NCBI GenBank assembly: GCA_003952965.2
Contig: CM025854.1
Location: 276,264-340,263 of the forward strand
DNA length: 64,000 bases
Direction: 5' to 3'
Source of the DNA: Morella rubra
Lineage: Eukaryota > Streptophyta > Magnoliopsida > Fagales > Myricaceae
Below the pieces are notes generated by a model that worked only from the letters and a program-made list of their open reading frames with translations, searched no databases and had not been told where the DNA came from. A program made the translations under genes and the position numbers. Positions 37,957 through 51,031 of this stretch are shown in pieces (the stretch's first letter is position 1; each line of letters starts with the position of its first letter).

Positions 37957-38828
37957 AATGTGTGAGTTTAGATTATGTACTTTATGGAATGAGAGGTATG
38001 TTGCATCTTAACAAGTTGTGTTTTGTAAATATCAGATTTTATCATGTTGTTTTTTGTTTGGAGGTTTTATTTTTCTTGGTCATGTTTGATTTTTTGATGC
38101 AACCACCGTTGTCCTCTGCCATAAGTGAGGTTTTTTAATAAAAACCGAGAGTCCTGTCCTCAAAGCGTATGAAAAGGAGATGCAATTAGACTCTTTAACA
38201 ATCTTTTCAAGTTTGCTAAAATCACTTTTAGATGACCCTATCAACAATTCCATCCAAATTAGACCTTTTCTTTGAGTTATCAAAATCTAGTAGGTGTTTG
38301 TTCTGTGCATCTCATCCCTATGTTCCTAACAAGAGAACTCTATATATGGGATTAAGTGATATCTGATCAGTAGCGTTTTAATGCAGACAAGTTGAGGATG
38401 GGGGCAACCACACAATGATGATAACCATGAAGCAACATACATACATGCCGGTTTATCAAAAAAAAAACATACATACATACATACATGCCACAATCATCAT
38501 TGCATCTACTTTGGGTGCATATTGGACCAGCTATCTCAAACCTCACCCATTTGGCTCGTTTCATTTTAGGTAAAACTATGTCCCTCAAGGGGAGCTGTAA
38601 AGGGGGTGAATTGATCTCATTTTCCATGAAAATCCTTGAATTAAGACAGAAAATTGTTTTTAAAACCTTCAGTGCAATTGTGGGATTTGATATCACGTTT
38701 GGGGTCCATCAGAAAATGGGCCAGCCGGCATTGGCTGTCGGGTTGTTGCTCTCACCATCATCAGGACCGGTGCCAACTGTGCTCAATGATTCGGCCAAAA
38801 TGCGCGGCGCCCACCTAACCGACGAATA
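37957..38828. other. Gene-free interval
   Basis: Contains a (CATA)n microsatellite (about 38463-38485) and no protein with family resemblance. It leads into the left edge of segmental duplication copy B at 38829. Confidence 0.45.
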
Positions 38829-41247
38829 ATGCGGCGTCCCCCCCCTCCTCTCTTCTTTCATCTCAGCGGACACCACCTGTTTCACGAAGCAAACGACACC
38901 GTTTTCTTCTATTGGACCTGCCTACACCCGCAGGCCCCGACCGTTTTAGTCAATTGCACCAACTTTGTCACATTGTGTGGGTACGACAATTTGGAAAACT
39001 TGGGATTCACATGCCAACTCAGAATAATCTGAAAGGGAGCAATATAATTATTCACTGTAATTAGACATGGGAACCCTTGAAAATGATACATTATGCATTA
39101 ATCATATATATATATATATAATCAAATACGGCCATGTCAAGATTACAAAGAGTATTATTTGTGGTACCAACCTTTGGAGGCAAAATAAGGACTGAAAATG
39201 TTAATAGCGATGAATCTAAAGAAAAGTGAATTCTTTAGCCTATTTCTTTATCTTAATTGGAAGAATTAAATTTTGGGTGCAAAAGAGTTGTAATTTACTA
39301 ATTATTTGAATAATTAAAGTAAAAAAAAAAAAACTCTAAACTATATTCTACTGACCTAGATCTGCTCCGCAGAATAATTCCTTTAAGGTGGTGTGCATAA
39401 AACCTAACAATCATGTGTTCAGTTAATTGAGATTTGTCTAATAATAAAAATATCAATCCCACGGTCAATATAACTCCAACTTGATCCTTGCAGCATATGG
39501 AAAGCCATCTGTCAACCATCATCCCACTGTCTTAGGGCGAATAATTAAAAGTATTTGGTGCAAAAAAGTTGTAATTCACTAGAAGAACATGGAAAGCTTT
39601 CCACGGATGCACGTGAATTGCCATTGGAATTTGAGGTCAAATCAGGAAAAGTGTTTTAAACTAATCATCAAGTTGATTAAAAAAAAAAAAAAAACCCCAC
39701 CGCAAAACTGAAGAGAAGAACGGACTAACGACGACTTTGAACTTTGTGAACTTTGAAGGAGAAGAGCAAATCCGAGTGTCGCGGGGCTCGGGAAGTGGGG
39801 GAAAGAGAGAGCCATGTGAAGTGTCCTTGGGATTTGCTGTCGAATCGGCTAATTTAGTCATTAGCTTAACTAACTTGGACTTTTCAAACAAAGAGGAAGA
39901 TTAAAATAGTCTATTTAGCTGGGGAGGTAAGGGTGGCAACGAGTAATCTTCGGTTAGCACGTGATCCTCCATTAAACTCCATAGATTATTCTAATTAACT
40001 AAAGTCCAGTCTTTGTATGGTAGTATGCCTTTTTTTTCCCCTAAATTTTCCTTTCTAAGACAAAAATTTCATCACATTAAATCTTATAGAATTCATGTAC
40101 TATATTATCTATGCTGAATTATACGGTTCAATTTTAACAATAAATTAGAGAAATCATTGCCTAATAAAAAGAAAATATTCAAACTATACAATAGATAAAA
40201 AAAAGGTAAGAAAACAGAAAAAAAAAAAAAGGACATTTTTTTTAATTTTTGGAATTTTGTCCTGCGGTCAAGAAGCTTCCTTGACCATCTGAGTTAGAAA
40301 AAGAGGTGAGAAGATTGAAGGTTGCTTTCGGCCATGACTAGCAGGTACCATGCCCCTGTCTAGCTGATTCTATATACCCATTCCGTTTGCTGGGTCTTGA
40401 CTCAAAACAAGAGAGTGACCTTTCAAGGAACATAGCCTTCTGATGCCCCATCAATTTCATCCTAGAAAATTGATGTTGTTCTATAGGAAAGGGAGAGAAT
40501 CTTCCCTTGTTTGAGTTTTTAACCGAGTTTTCTTACGTAATTAACTGAAGATTTCGAATAAAATTTAGAAATTCCGTCTTCTTTTTTAAAAAAAAAAAAA
40601 AACAATTGAATAACCAAGGGAGAGAATCTTGCATTTCAGCCCTCTTGCTTGGAAGTGTGAATTTTAGGTGAGACCCATTGCTACAAGGAGCAGTTCACCA
40701 AGAATTTTAACGTGGCAAATGTTACAAAACATAACACGCTTGATTACAAGAGGTTTTTTAGGTCTTGGTAGCTTGTCTATTGTGTCCGGCCACTGCTCTC
40801 ACTATCTAGCATGGAGCGTATAGTTATTTTCTACGATCTATTTTGGGATCCCGTGGGTTATTTTCAACTGATCTGTATGTTTCGGTTTCATTTTTGAAAC
40901 TTGACTTAGAAAAAAAAAATTGCAAGAGGCTTTGCAGCAAAACTATAGGGCTCGTTTAGTTTAATGCTCCAATTCGATTGATTTTAATCCCGAATAGGAA
41001 AACAATGTTGCTTGCAGCTTGGCCTATCGGCTAGATTGATCGCACAACCCACATGGATTGCCAAGAGTGAAGTTTCTGGAGTCAACACTCTTTGGTGATT
41101 TTATTAAAACAACAACAGTAATGGCCGGAATCCTGCATGGTTAGGCAGAAGTTTGGTAATCAGAGTTCGACCCATGCTGTCCTGAGCTACTCTTCTGGAT
41201 ATTCCTGTTCACAATTTTGCTTAAGAAGAGTTTGTTTGTTCTTGCAG

Positions 41248-41347
41248 AAGTGGGATAGCTTCACCGAGCAGCAGCAGCAGAGCATAATAGGCAACGATGA
41301 ACGAATTAGAGAAGAGGAGCGAAGGAAGATTAACTTGACAGAGAAAG
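41248..41347 (+). other. Exon-like block, copy B
   Basis: The same 100-nt splice-flanked block as 23726-23825. The downstream frame differs slightly from copy A (shorter because of an indel after GTAGGTCTATG). Confidence 0.4.
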
Positions 41348-41577
41348 GTACGTTTTTTCAAAAGAAAAGGAAGCGTTTCCAAAGAAAATCGAACCCACTC
41401 CCCAGTGCTGCTACCTTAACTGCCCAATATGTAGTGCTCTACCGTCTTCTCTTTTTCCATCATTTTGTAGGTCTATGAACCATTTAAATTTTGTGTGTTC
41501 TCCTTTTTTTTTTTCTCTCTCTCTCTCTCTCTCTCTCTTCAAATCTACATTAATTTTTTCTTATATTTTAATTTTAA

Positions 41578-42060
41578 GATTAAATACACTTTGCATTCTC
41601 TATATTTGAAGGTGCTGACATATTTCACCCAATATTTTTATTTTTGAGACATTGAGCCTATTATGTTATCTTTCCCAACGATTTGCACTCCAAAGTGAAA
41701 TTGGGTGTCAAATTAGACGGTAATCGTACCACCTTTGCCATTGCTGGTAAGGACTTCAAGAATGACGATTCCAAAGCAATAAACGTTTGCCTTCAGAGAG
41801 ATATGCTTGTATTGTACATATTCAAGTGATGTGTAGGCAAACATTGTTTCAGATTCAAGGTCAATACTGCAATTTTACAAAGACTAAAGTCACGTGATAT
41901 GCACGTGTAAACGATTATCGTCTAATTTGATGCATAATTTCACTCCAGGATATAAATCTTGGAGAAGATAACATAATAGGCTCAATATCTCAAAAATAAA
42001 ACATTAGGGTACAATGTGTCAACACCCCCAAACATAAGTGTGCAAAGTGTATTTAATCCA
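41578..42060. mobile_element. MITE with 9-bp target duplication, copy B
   Basis: Same element and same flanking TAATTTTAA duplication as 24041-24524. It was carried along by the segmental duplication and is not an independent insertion. Confidence 0.8.
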
Positions 42061-43055
42061 TAATTTTAATATAGTATCAAAGCCATTTTCGTTCATGTGG
42101 CTCAGGCTAGCCAGCACTCTTGTTGGCCCAGCTTGACCCAGTTTGGCCTGGTTCTGACCTTGCTGCATCCGGCCTAGTTTAGTTCCAACTATAGTCCAGA
42201 GGCAAATATTTCGGCATGTTCTCTTGGGTTTTTCGATTCCCCATCCGGCATCAATTCAGCGAACTTTCGATATCTTCTCTTGAGCTTTCCGACACCCCAT
42301 CCGACACCACTCCGACGAACTTCCAACATCTTTTCCTAGTAATCTTCTAGTCTCTTCTAATCATCGTCCCCCACTTCTAGTGACCGTCCCGGCCGTCTTT
42401 CGGCAACTTTCAACCACAATTTTTTTTTTCTTATGCGGATTTTTTTTTTATAAGTCCAAACTTAACTTGTGTACACCTTGAGTTTGCAGGGAAGTCTTGG
42501 AGTTCCACATTATAATGTGAGCTCTTGTAATCAAGGGCTTATAAATAAAGCCTCCTTCTAATCTCATTCTTACACTAGTGAATATACAAGTTTGCCTTAT
42601 GGGTTGGGCTTTTCTATTGTGGATGTAAGTTTATAGACCAAATCAAGTAAATCTTGTTTCTTTCTTATCTTTTTTCTCTCTTGCTCTAAATTATTTTCTC
42701 TTATATTTTAATTTTAACATTTTGTTTGGCTAGGCCAATGATTTACAATCACGAGTAGATGGTTGAAATACAACGTGCTCATGAACAAATGACTGATTAT
42801 ATCCCTGATTTAGGCTCTGCAAATAAGGAGAGTGAAAGAAGAATATAAAACAGACAGTCTGAATTTAAAGAATCCCTCCCCCTCCGTCACACACAACTGC
42901 CAGAGGCAGGAGCTTTTTAGTTGTTAAGATTTAAGATAACTACGCTAATAGTATTTAGGTATGTTCAAAGGGAAAAAATCTAGAGCTAATTGTAAATTAA
43001 AAAATGATAAACTGAATAATGGGAAATGCTGGTTTCTGGGGGCAAGTTTCTCTGG

Positions 43056-45812
43056 CTAAGTAGAAGCCCATTCCTTCCGAATGTCGAATGTATAGTTGAT
43101 CTCCAAGTAGCACCTGTTATCATCATCAAGAAACTGCAAAGGAGAAGGAAAAATGAGACGCGTTAAAAGGCAAATTATTGCCCACGTTTTTAGTTCCTTG
43201 GAAAGAGACTTCTGTTGTGAGTTGTCGAGTCCAATTCCCATCCAAAGGCCAGAATAGAGGAAGAAGGAAAAAAAGTAAACAGTGCAGAATGGGCCATATT
43301 CTTTAAATTGGCCAACTGAAATGGGTTGTATCTTGTATGGAACAGATACTATATGATGAAATGAAGATACTGGACCATAGTACTTGTAGGAAGGTAAATG
43401 GGACAATTCCATGTGTTTCCACATTATACTTCTACAGAAAAATAGGATCAACCAGAGCCTTGTACAGAGATAAGTCGAAAATGAAACCTTTGATGGCCTT
43501 GATGATTTTGCAAGCAACTTATAGGAAAGGACAGGCCCATTTGGAGCTTCAAACATACCCTTTTGATAGAAGTTACACTCCCAAAGCACCTCAGCTCAAT
43601 TTCTATATTTTCCTAGATGGAATGGAATCTTTGTCCATTGTAGATACAACACCAATTACAAAAATGTCATGTGGCTAGCCAACATGCTAGTCACAGATGA
43701 GTAACTAAGTACAGGGTGCATTAATTAAAGAGAATACAAGTTGAAGTTACCTTTGATTTTGCAGAATATGTTCCTCTGGCAAAAATGCCGGAAGGCGTGG
43801 TCTCTTCTGGCATCTCATGTGAGTGAGGTTCAAGCTGAGGACTGAATGTCCCAAGCATCTCTTTTGAGCTGTCCACTGAGATTAAATACGTTGTAAGAGA
43901 AAAGGTTCTTTCGAATTTAAACTCCTGGAAATTCTAAGACTGCTGATAACTTACCCTTGATGCCAGTTTTCCAAACAGTGTTCGTATACTTGAAGCCAGA
44001 CACAATGTTGTTGCGCACTTCGAAGGAGAATTTTAAATGGTATTTACTGCCTTCTTTCAAAGTAAACCATAAACCCTTCGGCTTTCCGTCTTCAGGAATG
44101 GGAAGAACAATGTCAGATCTGCCAGGTGAGACGATTGATAGACTAACTATCTTCACATCTGGGTCAAGTGCCTCTGCAATGGAAGAAACGTGCAACAGGA
44201 ATTTTACTGCACGCCTAGGAGCAAAAAAACCACATTTCTTCTCTATTAAAGAAAAAGGTGGGATAACCCACCCAGTAGCTCAAGTGACAGGAGGCCCTAA
44301 GAGTATGGGTTAGGCGTATACTAGGGGTTCAAACCATTATTTGTGCAAAAAACTCGCGATTTAAATAAAGGGCTGGTTAGTGGACCGGTCAATCTCTTCA
44401 AAATTTGATATGGCATTGAACCCAATTAGTGAGAATACTGGATCAGGTCTATCCGAGCCCAGTGCACGTGAATGGGTGTTCGAATTTTCCTTGTTCTTCG
44501 AAAACAAAGAGGTGGGATAAGGTTTTCTTTGGTTTGTAATTTTGAATGAAATGGCTTAGCAAGGATTGTAATCTGTCAGGGAGGGAGAACAAATGCAGAA
44601 AGCCTAAGTGGCTTCCTTTTGCACTTCTCCATTTTATGATTCCACTGGCACCTTGAGCAAAAAGACTGAACATATATTGATCTAGCTTATGTCCAATTTC
44701 ACAAATAAGTGCGCACCTAAATGTTTATTAATCACAATCAAGCTTACAGAAGTCCTAAGTTTCACAGGTAGGACCCTGTTTACTTCAAACGGGGAAAGAG
44801 AAACAGAGATAATGAACATCAGGAGGAGAGATCAGGTCACCAATTCTAGAGATATGCTGTCAAAAGGAAAAAACGAGACAAGATTTCCTGGTCTTTTTCT
44901 CTCTAGAGTTAAAATATACTAATAGAACAAAATAATCATCAAAATACTGAATTTCTCTTTCTTTCCAATCCAACACATATGGACAGACACTGCAAGTGCG
45001 TTTAGGAGTATAATTATAAAAGCCTCCATTCAGAGGGTACATGAATTATTAGGCAAGGCAATCAGAAGTTTCTGCTATAAGCTATGTCATTAAAAAGCAA
45101 GGGAAGGGTTGAAATATGAAATGTTTTAGCTATTGTCGTAAACCCTTTTGAGAAAAAAAAAAATAAAACGAGTTTTAGATTGTCATATTCTGCTAATCAT
45201 ACAGTTGACCGTTGGGTAATCATCAACATTGAAAATTGAAGTAAAGGGATGTATAACCATGACAGGGTAGAACCAGAAGGATGAGAAGTCAGATTTAAGG
45301 TTAGCTTCTTGTTGTTTTGTTATGCTTTACTCCGACAATATAATTCTAAGCATATCGTAAATTAAGTAGTGATAGAAAAACAGATACCTCCAACATGGTT
45401 AAGATCAACACTCCCAAGAAGCTGTTCCTTCCACCTCCTTAGGCTCTCATCATCCTGAATTCTCAAAAAAATTCAACAGCAAAATGGGAAACAAGAGAAG
45501 AACCGGAAACATTTTGCAGCAGAAGAGAGTTTCTTTCTGTTTAGTTTCAAGAGAACAAAAAATTACCTTATCCTTCTCAAGTTGTTCTTTGATAGTGTAC
45601 TGAGGACCCAACGCTAATTTGCTTGCTGCATCATCTTCCTCCTCAGTTGCATACATAGAAGTTTCACTCATCTGTCTGCTCATCCTCCCCCCCTCTTCAC
45701 TGGCCTCTTGATTTGCTTCGACTGTTTCATTTGTACTCTTCTCGCCTCCCTCCTTGTTTTCATCGAACCCCATATCCTTGGAGCTTGAAACAGCGCTAAC
45801 AGCCAGAGACAT
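43056..45812 (-). CDS. GDI1: Rho GDP-dissociation inhibitor 1-like, unit 1
   Basis: RhoGDI extracts prenylated ROP/RAC GTPases from membranes and keeps them inactive in the cytosol. In plants this focuses ROP signalling, for example at root-hair sites. Five exons with GT/AG borders: 45812-45567, 45454-45388, 44173-43955, 43875-43751 and 43133-43056 (stop included), together 735 nt or 244 residues, the normal length. The acidic, Ser-rich N-terminus is followed by the ROP-contacting arm (GPQYTIKEQLEKDKDDESL, RRWKEQLLGSVD). The immunoglobulin-like prenyl-binding domain carries SPGRSDIVLPIPEDGKPKG, FTLKEGSKYHLKFSFEV, NIVSGFKYTNTVWKTGIKVD, MLGTFSPQLEPH and MPEETTPSGIFARGTYSAKSK, and the tail reads YTFDIRKEWAST. 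The start at MSLAVSAVSSSKDMGFDEN matches the family opening. No damage was seen. The promoter side carries GA tracts near 46240-46280. Confidence 0.95.
44270..44510 (+). mobile_element. Probable tRNA-derived SINE in RhoGDI intron 2, unit 1
   Basis: Box A-like TAGCTCAAGTGACAGG (44276-44291) and a perfect box B GGTTCAAACC (44326-44335) lie 35-40 bases apart, as in RNA polymerase III promoters of tRNA-derived SINEs. The body runs to about 44510. It is inserted antisense to the RhoGDI gene. Confidence 0.6.
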
Positions 45813-47691
45813 CAACTCAACAACAGTCACAGAAAAAGGAAAATATCCACAATTGCACGCAACCAAGGCAAACCCACCAAGACAAACACACAAACGAAGA
45901 ATGTTAATTTGGAAACAAAAAAGCAGGAAAATCCCATTAAAAGAAATTTACAGCCATGTCGAAAAACAACAGAACACAATTTTCTGAAAGGATTTGTTTT
46001 GTGAAAACAGACCCGGAAAGGCAACACTTGTTTGTGTTTCCGAGAAAACCAACAAATAGAAGCCAAACAAACCAAAGACACAAACCGAAAAGCTAAAAGA
46101 GACAAATGAGGAAACTGGGTTGGTCTTGTCTCCTAGCTGTGTGCGGTGGGTTGTTGAAAATGTCGCACAAAAGAGAAAAATTAGGAGGTTTAGTTAAGCT
46201 TTCTTTCCCTTGAGAGAGAAAAGGTCCTGCGGTGATCCGAAATATAAGTCAGAGAGAGAAAGGGAGAGAGACAGAGAACGTGAACGACACTAATGCACTT
46301 ACATTCACGCAGGAGCATATGATTCAAGGGGAACTTGGAGTTTTCCAGACTTTTTCATAAATCATGACCTTGTAGGACTTGAGAGTCGACTTATTTAGCT
46401 TTTTGATTTTCGCTTTGACTTTCAGAACCATTTCCTTTTTTCATTGCTTGGCTTGAAGAAAGTTGAAATGTTATTGAGCATCACTAAGCGCAATAAGAAG
46501 AATCTCTCAAACAAAAAAGACAGCTACATATGAATAATTGCGGGCGTTTAACTATTTGGTCCCACATTTATCTGCAACCCAATCATGGAACGCTCCAAGT
46601 TGCCAGGATAAAGGTGGGGTTTCCCTTCTCAGGAGAACCGCTTTTCTTTTTCTCAATACTTTTGTGTTCTCTAACTCGAGGAACGAAATCGATATATTTG
46701 TTCGAAATGCAGGACATCTTACAACGAAGATCTATCGGTTTGGCTATTACTCATATAACGTAAAATCTTTTGAACTGGCCAATCACCTTGAATTCCAAAT
46801 TTGACTTTGGTTTGAAACCACCAGTTTGATGTATTTTAAGATCTGCAGAGTTATCAACGAGGATGTCTCATTCAATGTCTTGCACTTCCTTTCGTCCATT
46901 TTCCGACTACTGACAACGTTTCCTGTACTCGAGAAAAATCAGGGGACCCAAAGAGTAGTTGGTGGTGCTGATCAATTACCTCCCAAAGAAAAAAAAGAAG
47001 AAGTTGACGTTTCTTTCCATTCTGTCTAGCAATTGGAAGCAGAATGGTCAAATTCAATTGCAGTTGTCAATTCTTTAGAAAATCAAACAGCTAGTGTTAA
47101 GAAAAGTTGACATCAACTGAAGTGTCATTCTTTATTCCCCCACTACCATTGACCTCTCATTTAAGCTGCTTAACATCAACTTCATTAGATGGTTGGAAAA
47201 GAGGGTGGAATTAGAAATGCTCCATCCGAACCTTACTCAAGAACCACACATTAGATGCCATATTGGACCATTCAAATTAAAACAAGCGGCTAACGCATGC
47301 ATTTATGTAGCATGCACATAGATAGCTCAAGGGTCATCGAATTATGAAACTTCTAATTTTTATTTGGGTACACCTAAATGGGTGGATCCCAATTAACAGG
47401 TCAAGCAGCTTTTCATAACTCCCCATAGGGACAAGGTATTGGGACGACCTATTATACCCACTATTCTTGGGCCTTGTAGATGGGCTTGAGACTGACTGGT
47501 GGTATTGCTGGTACTGTAGTGACGGATTTGCCCAATAGGCAGTAACTACGACTCAAACTGAATATTATGTAGCTAGGATGTTCCTATAGTCACACTTAGG
47601 GATAAAGAATGTTAGGCTAGTTGTCTCTTCTCTCATTTCAACCACAAAAAACAAAAACAAAACAAAACAAAGAAGAAAACAAAAGGCTCCC
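45813..47691. other. RhoGDI unit 1 upstream region and unit spacer
   Basis: It holds the RhoGDI promoter side with GA tracts (46240-46280) and then AT-rich DNA with no other gene seen. 47604-47691 is the 88-bp unique spacer, rich in ACAAAACA words, between the tandem units. Confidence 0.5.
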
Positions 47692-48273
47692 ACACCTTGA
47701 GTTTGCAGGGAAGTCTTGGAGTTCCACATTATAATGTGAGCTCTTGTAATCAAGGGCTTATAAATAAAGCCTCCTTCTAATCTCATTCTTACACTAGTGA
47801 ATATACAAGTTTGCCTTATGGGTTGGGCTTTTCTATTGTGGATGTAAGTTTATAGACCAAATCAAGTAAATCTTGTTTCTTTCTTATCTTTTTTCTCTCT
47901 TGCTCTAAATTTTTTCTCTTATATTTTAATTTTAACATTTTGTTTGGCTAGGCCAATGATTTACAATCACGAGTAGATGGTTGAAATACAACGTGCTCAT
48001 GAACAAATGACTGATTATATCCCTGATTTAGGCTCTGCAAATAAGGAGAGTGAAAGAAGAATATAAAACAGACAGTCTGAATTTAAAGAATCCCTCCCCC
48101 TCCGTCACACACAACTGCCAGAGGCAGGAGCTTTTTAGTTGTTAAGATTTAAGATAACTACGCTAATAGTATTTAGGTATGTTCAAAGGGAAAAAATCTA
48201 GAGCTAATTGTAAATTAAAAAATGATAAACTGAATAATGGGAAATGCTGGTTTCTGGGGGCAAGTTTCTCTGG

Positions 48274-51031
48274 CTAAGTAGAAGCCCATTCCTTCCGAAT
48301 GTCGAATGTATAGTTGATCTCCAAGTAGCACCTGTTATCATCATCAAGAAACTGCAAAGGAGAAGGAAAAATGAGACGCGTTAAAAGGCAAATTATTGCC
48401 CACGTTTTTAGTTCCTTGGAAAGAGACTTCTGTTGTGAGTTGTCGAGTCCAATTCCCATCCAAAGGCCAGAATAGAGGAAGAAGGAAAAAAAGTAAACAG
48501 TGCAGAATGGGCCATATTCTTTAAATTGGCCAACTGAAATGGGTTGTATCTTGTATGGAACAGATACTATATGATGAAATGAAGATACTGGACCATAGTA
48601 CTTGTAGGAAGGTAAATGGGACAATTCCATGTGTTTCCACATTATACTTCTACAGAAAAATAGGATCAACCAGAGCCTTGTACAGAGATAAGTCGAAAAT
48701 GAAACCTTTGATGGCCTTGATGATTTTGCAAGCAACTTATAGGAAAGGACAGGCCCATTTGGAGCTTCAAACATACCCTTTTGATAGAAGTTACACTCCC
48801 AAAGCACCTCAGCTCAATTTCTATATTTTCCTAGATGGAATGGAATCTTTGTCCATTGTAGATACAACACCAATTACAAAAATGTCATGTGGCTAGCCAA
48901 CATGCTAGTCACAGATGAGTAACTAAGTACAGGGTGCATTAATTAAAGAGAATACAAGTTGAAGTTACCTTTGATTTTGCAGAATATGTTCCTCTGGCAA
49001 AAATGCCGGAAGGCGTGGTCTCTTCTGGCATCTCATGTGAGTGAGGTTCAAGCTGAGGACTGAATGTCCCAAGCATCTCTTTTGAGCTGTCCACTGAGAT
49101 TAAATACGTTGTAAGAGAAAAGGTTCTTTCGAATTTAAACTCCTGGAAATTCTAAGACTGCTGATAACTTACCCTTGATGCCAGTTTTCCAAACAGTGTT
49201 CGTATACTTGAAGCCAGACACAATGTTGTTGCGCACTTCGAAGGAGAATTTTAAATGGTATTTACTGCCTTCTTTCAAAGTAAACCATAAACCCTTCGGC
49301 TTTCCGTCTTCAGGAATGGGAAGAACAATGTCAGATCTGCCAGGTGAGACGATTGATAGACTAACTATCTTCACATCTGGGTCAAGTGCCTCTGCAATGG
49401 AAGAAACGTGCAACAGGAATTTTACTGCACGCCTAGGAGCAAAAAAACCACATTTCTTCTCTATTAAAGAAAAAGGTGGGATAACCCACCCAGTAGCTCA
49501 AGTGACAGGAGGCCCTAAGAGTATGGGTTAGGCGTATACTAGGGGTTCAAACCATTATTTGTGCAAAAAACTCGCGATTTAAATAAAGGGCTGGTTAGTG
49601 GACCGGTCAATCTCTTCAAAATTTGATATGGCATTGAACCCAATTAGTGAGAATACTGGATCAGGTCTATCCGAGCCCAGTGCACGTGAATGGGTGTTCG
49701 AATTTTCCTTGTTCTTCGAAAACAAAGAGGTGGGATAAGGTTTTCTTTGGTTTGTAATTTTGAATGAAATGGCTTAGCAAGGATTGTAATCTGTCAGGGA
49801 GGGAGAACAAATGCAGAAAGCCTAAGTGGCTTCCTTTTGCACTTCTCCATTTTATGATTCCACTGGCACCTTGAGCAAAAAGACTGAACATATATTGATC
49901 TAGCTTATGTCCAATTTCACAAATAAGTGCGCACCTAAATGTTTATTAATCACAATCAAGCTTACAGAAGTCCTAAGTTTCACAGGTAGGACCCTGTTTA
50001 CTTCAAACGGGGAAAGAGAAACAGAGATAATGAACATCAGGAGGAGAGATCAGGTCACCAATTCTAGAGATATGCTGTCAAAAGGAAAAAACGAGACAAG
50101 ATTTCCTGGTCTTTTTCTCTCTAGAGTTAAAATATACTAATAGAACAAAATAATCATCAAAATACTGAATTTCTCTTTCTTTCCAATCCAACACATATGG
50201 ACAGACACTGCAAGTGCGTTTAGGAGTATAATTATAAAAGCCTCCATTCAGAGGGTACATGAATTATTAGGCAAGGCAATCAGAAGTTTCTGCTATAAGC
50301 TATGTCATTAAAAAGCAAGGGAAGGGTTGAAATATGAAATGTTTTAGCTATTGTCGTAAACCCTTTTGAGAAAAAAAAAAAATAAAACGAGTTTTAGATT
50401 GTCATATTCTGCTAATCATACAGTTGACCGTTGGGTAATCATCAACATTGAAAATTGAAGTAAAGGGATGTATAACCATGACAGGGTAGAACCAGAAGGA
50501 TGAGAAGCCAGATTTAAGGTTAGCTTCTTGTTGTTTTGTTATGCTTTACTCCGACAATATAATTCTAAGCATATCGTAAATTAAGTAGTGATAGAAAAAC
50601 AGATACCTCCAACATGGTTAAGATCAACACTCCCAAGAAGCTGTTCCTTCCACCTCCTTAGGCTCTCATCATCCTGAATTCTCAAAAAAATTCAACAGCA
50701 AAATGGGAAACAAGAGAAGAACCGGAAACATTTTGCAGCAGAAGAGAGTTTCTTTCTGTTTAGTTTCAAGAGAACAAAAAATTACCTTATCCTTCTCAAG
50801 TTGTTCTTTGATAGTGTACTGAGGACCCAACGCTAATTTGCTTGCTGCATCATCTTCCTCCTCAGTTGCATACATAGAAGTTTCACTCATCTGTCTGCTC
50901 ATCCTCCCCCCCTCTTCACTGGCCTCTTGATTTGCTTCGACTGTTTCATTTGTACTCTTCTCGCCTCCCTCCTTGTTTTCATCGAACCCCATATCCTTGG
51001 AGCTTGAAACAGCGCTAACAGCCAGAGACAT
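48274..51031 (-). CDS. GDI1: Rho GDP-dissociation inhibitor 1-like, unit 2
   Basis: Exons 51031-50786, 50673-50607, 49391-49173, 49093-48969 and 48351-48274 encode a 244-residue protein that appears identical to that of unit 1, with the same intron positions and introns. All splice borders, the start and the stop are intact. The flanking promoter DNA (to about 52800) is also repeated, so both genes should be regulated alike if both exist. Because the copies are almost the same, this may be a very young duplication or two alleles assembled side by side. Confidence 0.94.
49488..49728 (+). mobile_element. Probable SINE in RhoGDI intron 2, unit 2
   Basis: Same insertion as at 44270-44510, copied by the tandem duplication (box A about 49494-49509, box B about 49544-49553). 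Confidence 0.6.

Larger units (their letters stand above)
38829..42490. repeat. Segmental duplication, copy B
   Basis: Direct counterpart of 21890-24980, with the same order of exon-like block, MITE and GGCCCAGCTTGACC-type spacer. It differs by extra DNA at 40279-40699 (inserted between CTTCC and ACCAAG of copy A) and near 39300-39420. Copy B runs directly into the complete RhoGDI gene, while copy A runs into a RhoGDI shard, so the ancestral unit probably included RhoGDI. Confidence 0.9.
42473..47603. repeat. Tandem duplication, unit 1 (RhoGDI)
   Basis: A 5.13-kb unit repeated in direct orientation at 47692-52822, separated by 88 bp of unique A-rich DNA (47604-47691). Only about four differences were seen by eye: a missing A near 42687, one extra A in an A-run near 45152, T/C at 45289 versus 50508, and G/T at 47469 versus 52688. 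Confidence 0.95.

Noticed and set aside
43337-43678. 113-codon frame on the plus strand, repeated at 48555-48896
   Set aside because: Lies within the last intron of RhoGDI and is repeated only because the whole unit is duplicated.
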